Assembly (NCBI RefSeq): GCF_000422245.1
Contig: NZ_ATHI01000005.1
Location: 62,001-126,000, forward strand
Length of the DNA: 64,000 nucleotides
Source: Alkalidesulfovibrio alkalitolerans DSM 16529
GTDB taxonomy: Bacteria; Desulfobacterota; Desulfovibrionia; Desulfovibrionales; Desulfovibrionaceae
Direction of reading: 5' to 3'
Below the pieces are notes generated by a model. It saw only the letters and a list, made by a program, of their open reading frames with translations. It did no database searches and had not been told where the DNA came from. Positions 63,711-64,000 of this stretch are shown here, piece by piece. Every line of letters starts with the position of its first letter. The stretch's first letter is position 1. The translations under genes and the position numbers were made by a program.

Positions 63711-64000
63711 TTATCTGACGGCAACCGTGGAGCGCCCCACGACGCGCGCCCGGATTTCCATGCCTGATTGCACGTTGCGTACCGGAATCGTTTCTCCGAA
63801 GCGGCCGTCGGCCAGCGCCTCGGCTTCGGCCGTGAGGCGCACCGCGCGCCCCTCGTAGACGAGCTGGACGATGTCTCCGCGCGCCACGTCCGGTGTTTCC
63901 TCCACGTCCTCGGCATAGACCGGCAATCCCCGGCCGATGGTTCTTTTGGCGCGCAATCCCGGCCGCATTTCCACGGGCGCGCCCTTGAGAAAGGCCACGT
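63711..64000 (-). CDS. flgA: P-ring assembly chaperone FlgA, C-terminal part (cut by window edge)
   Basis: About 96 residues are visible; the 5' end lies beyond the window. The SAF domain and following strands fit FlgA: KRTIGRGLPVYAEDVEE and DIVQLVYEGRAVRLTAEAEALADGRFGETIPVRNVQSG, ending RVVGRSTVAVR. FlgA escorts FlgI through the periplasm, consistent with its place next to flgH and flgI, 11 bases upstream of flgH. Confidence 0.88.
   Translation of the reverse strand, partial: VAFLKGAPVEMRPGLRAKRTIGRGLPVYAEDVEETPDVARGDIVQLVYEGRAVRLTAEAEALADGRFGETIPVRNVQSGMEIRARVVGRSTVAVR

Overview
This 64 kb window is high-GC, gene-dense bacterial chromosome, carrying mostly housekeeping and flagellar genes. 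Gene content suggests a Desulfovibrio-like member of the Desulfobacterota (former Deltaproteobacteria). The pointers are a 2-oxoacid:ferredoxin oxidoreductase, NifU/NifS-type Fe-S assembly beside cysteine synthesis, a FlgM partner resembling the DVU0524 family, and a flagellar block of flgA-H-I-J-N-K-L-csrA-fliW. This assignment rests on remembered gene content, not on a search. There is no rRNA, CRISPR array, transposase or prophage gene.

Layout. 1-6.7 kb (+): the tail of an unknown gene, a TPR lipoprotein and a LolB-like lipoprotein, then a coiled-coil protein with rpiB, tkt and glpX (sugar phosphates). 6.9-8.1 kb (+): a PilZ protein. 8.1-12.4 kb (-): ferritin, korA, korB, a TlpA-like thioredoxin and a peroxiredoxin. 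12.8-13.4 kb (-): a lipoprotein. 13.7-17.7 kb (+): nifU-nifS-cysK-cysE. 17.8-19.6 kb (+): an unknown 80-residue protein and a type II NADH dehydrogenase. 19.9-26.1 kb (-): tig, clpP, clpX, lon, then tRNA-Leu. 26.4-37 kb (-): thiDN, a flippase-like membrane protein, asnB, recD2, recR, ybaB, dnaX and ilvE. 37-42.2 kb: uspA, an MltB-like transglycosylase, a YkgJ-type cysteine-cluster protein, trpB2 and tRNA-Ser. 42.5-51.2 kb (-): mtnA, a flavoprotein, gatB, a DUF4254-like protein, mltA, an ARMT1/DUF89-like protein and nadK. 51.3-54.4 kb (+): a FlgM-associated protein, flgM, and a CobW GTPase overlapping a WD40 protein. 54.4-64 kb (-): a fused sugar oxidoreductase/acyltransferase, then fliW, csrA, flgL, flgK, flgN, flgJ, flgI, flgH and the end of flgA.

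The most unusual signal is not a gene. About eleven copies of an imperfectly palindromic element of about 125 bp are scattered between genes, with extra fragments. It has short terminal inverted repeats, A5/T5 tracts just inside them, and a CGCGTAT...ATACGCG hairpin tip. Most copies begin at the base after a stop codon and all but two are oriented with the gene they follow. I read the family as a dispersed, terminator-like repeat. Other points of interest are two well-matched sigma-28 promoters in front of the two flgM-region genes, the CobW-WD40 pair, the WlbA/WlbB-like fusion with a zinc ribbon, the ThiD-ThiN fusion, and a hairpin at the start of the lon leader.
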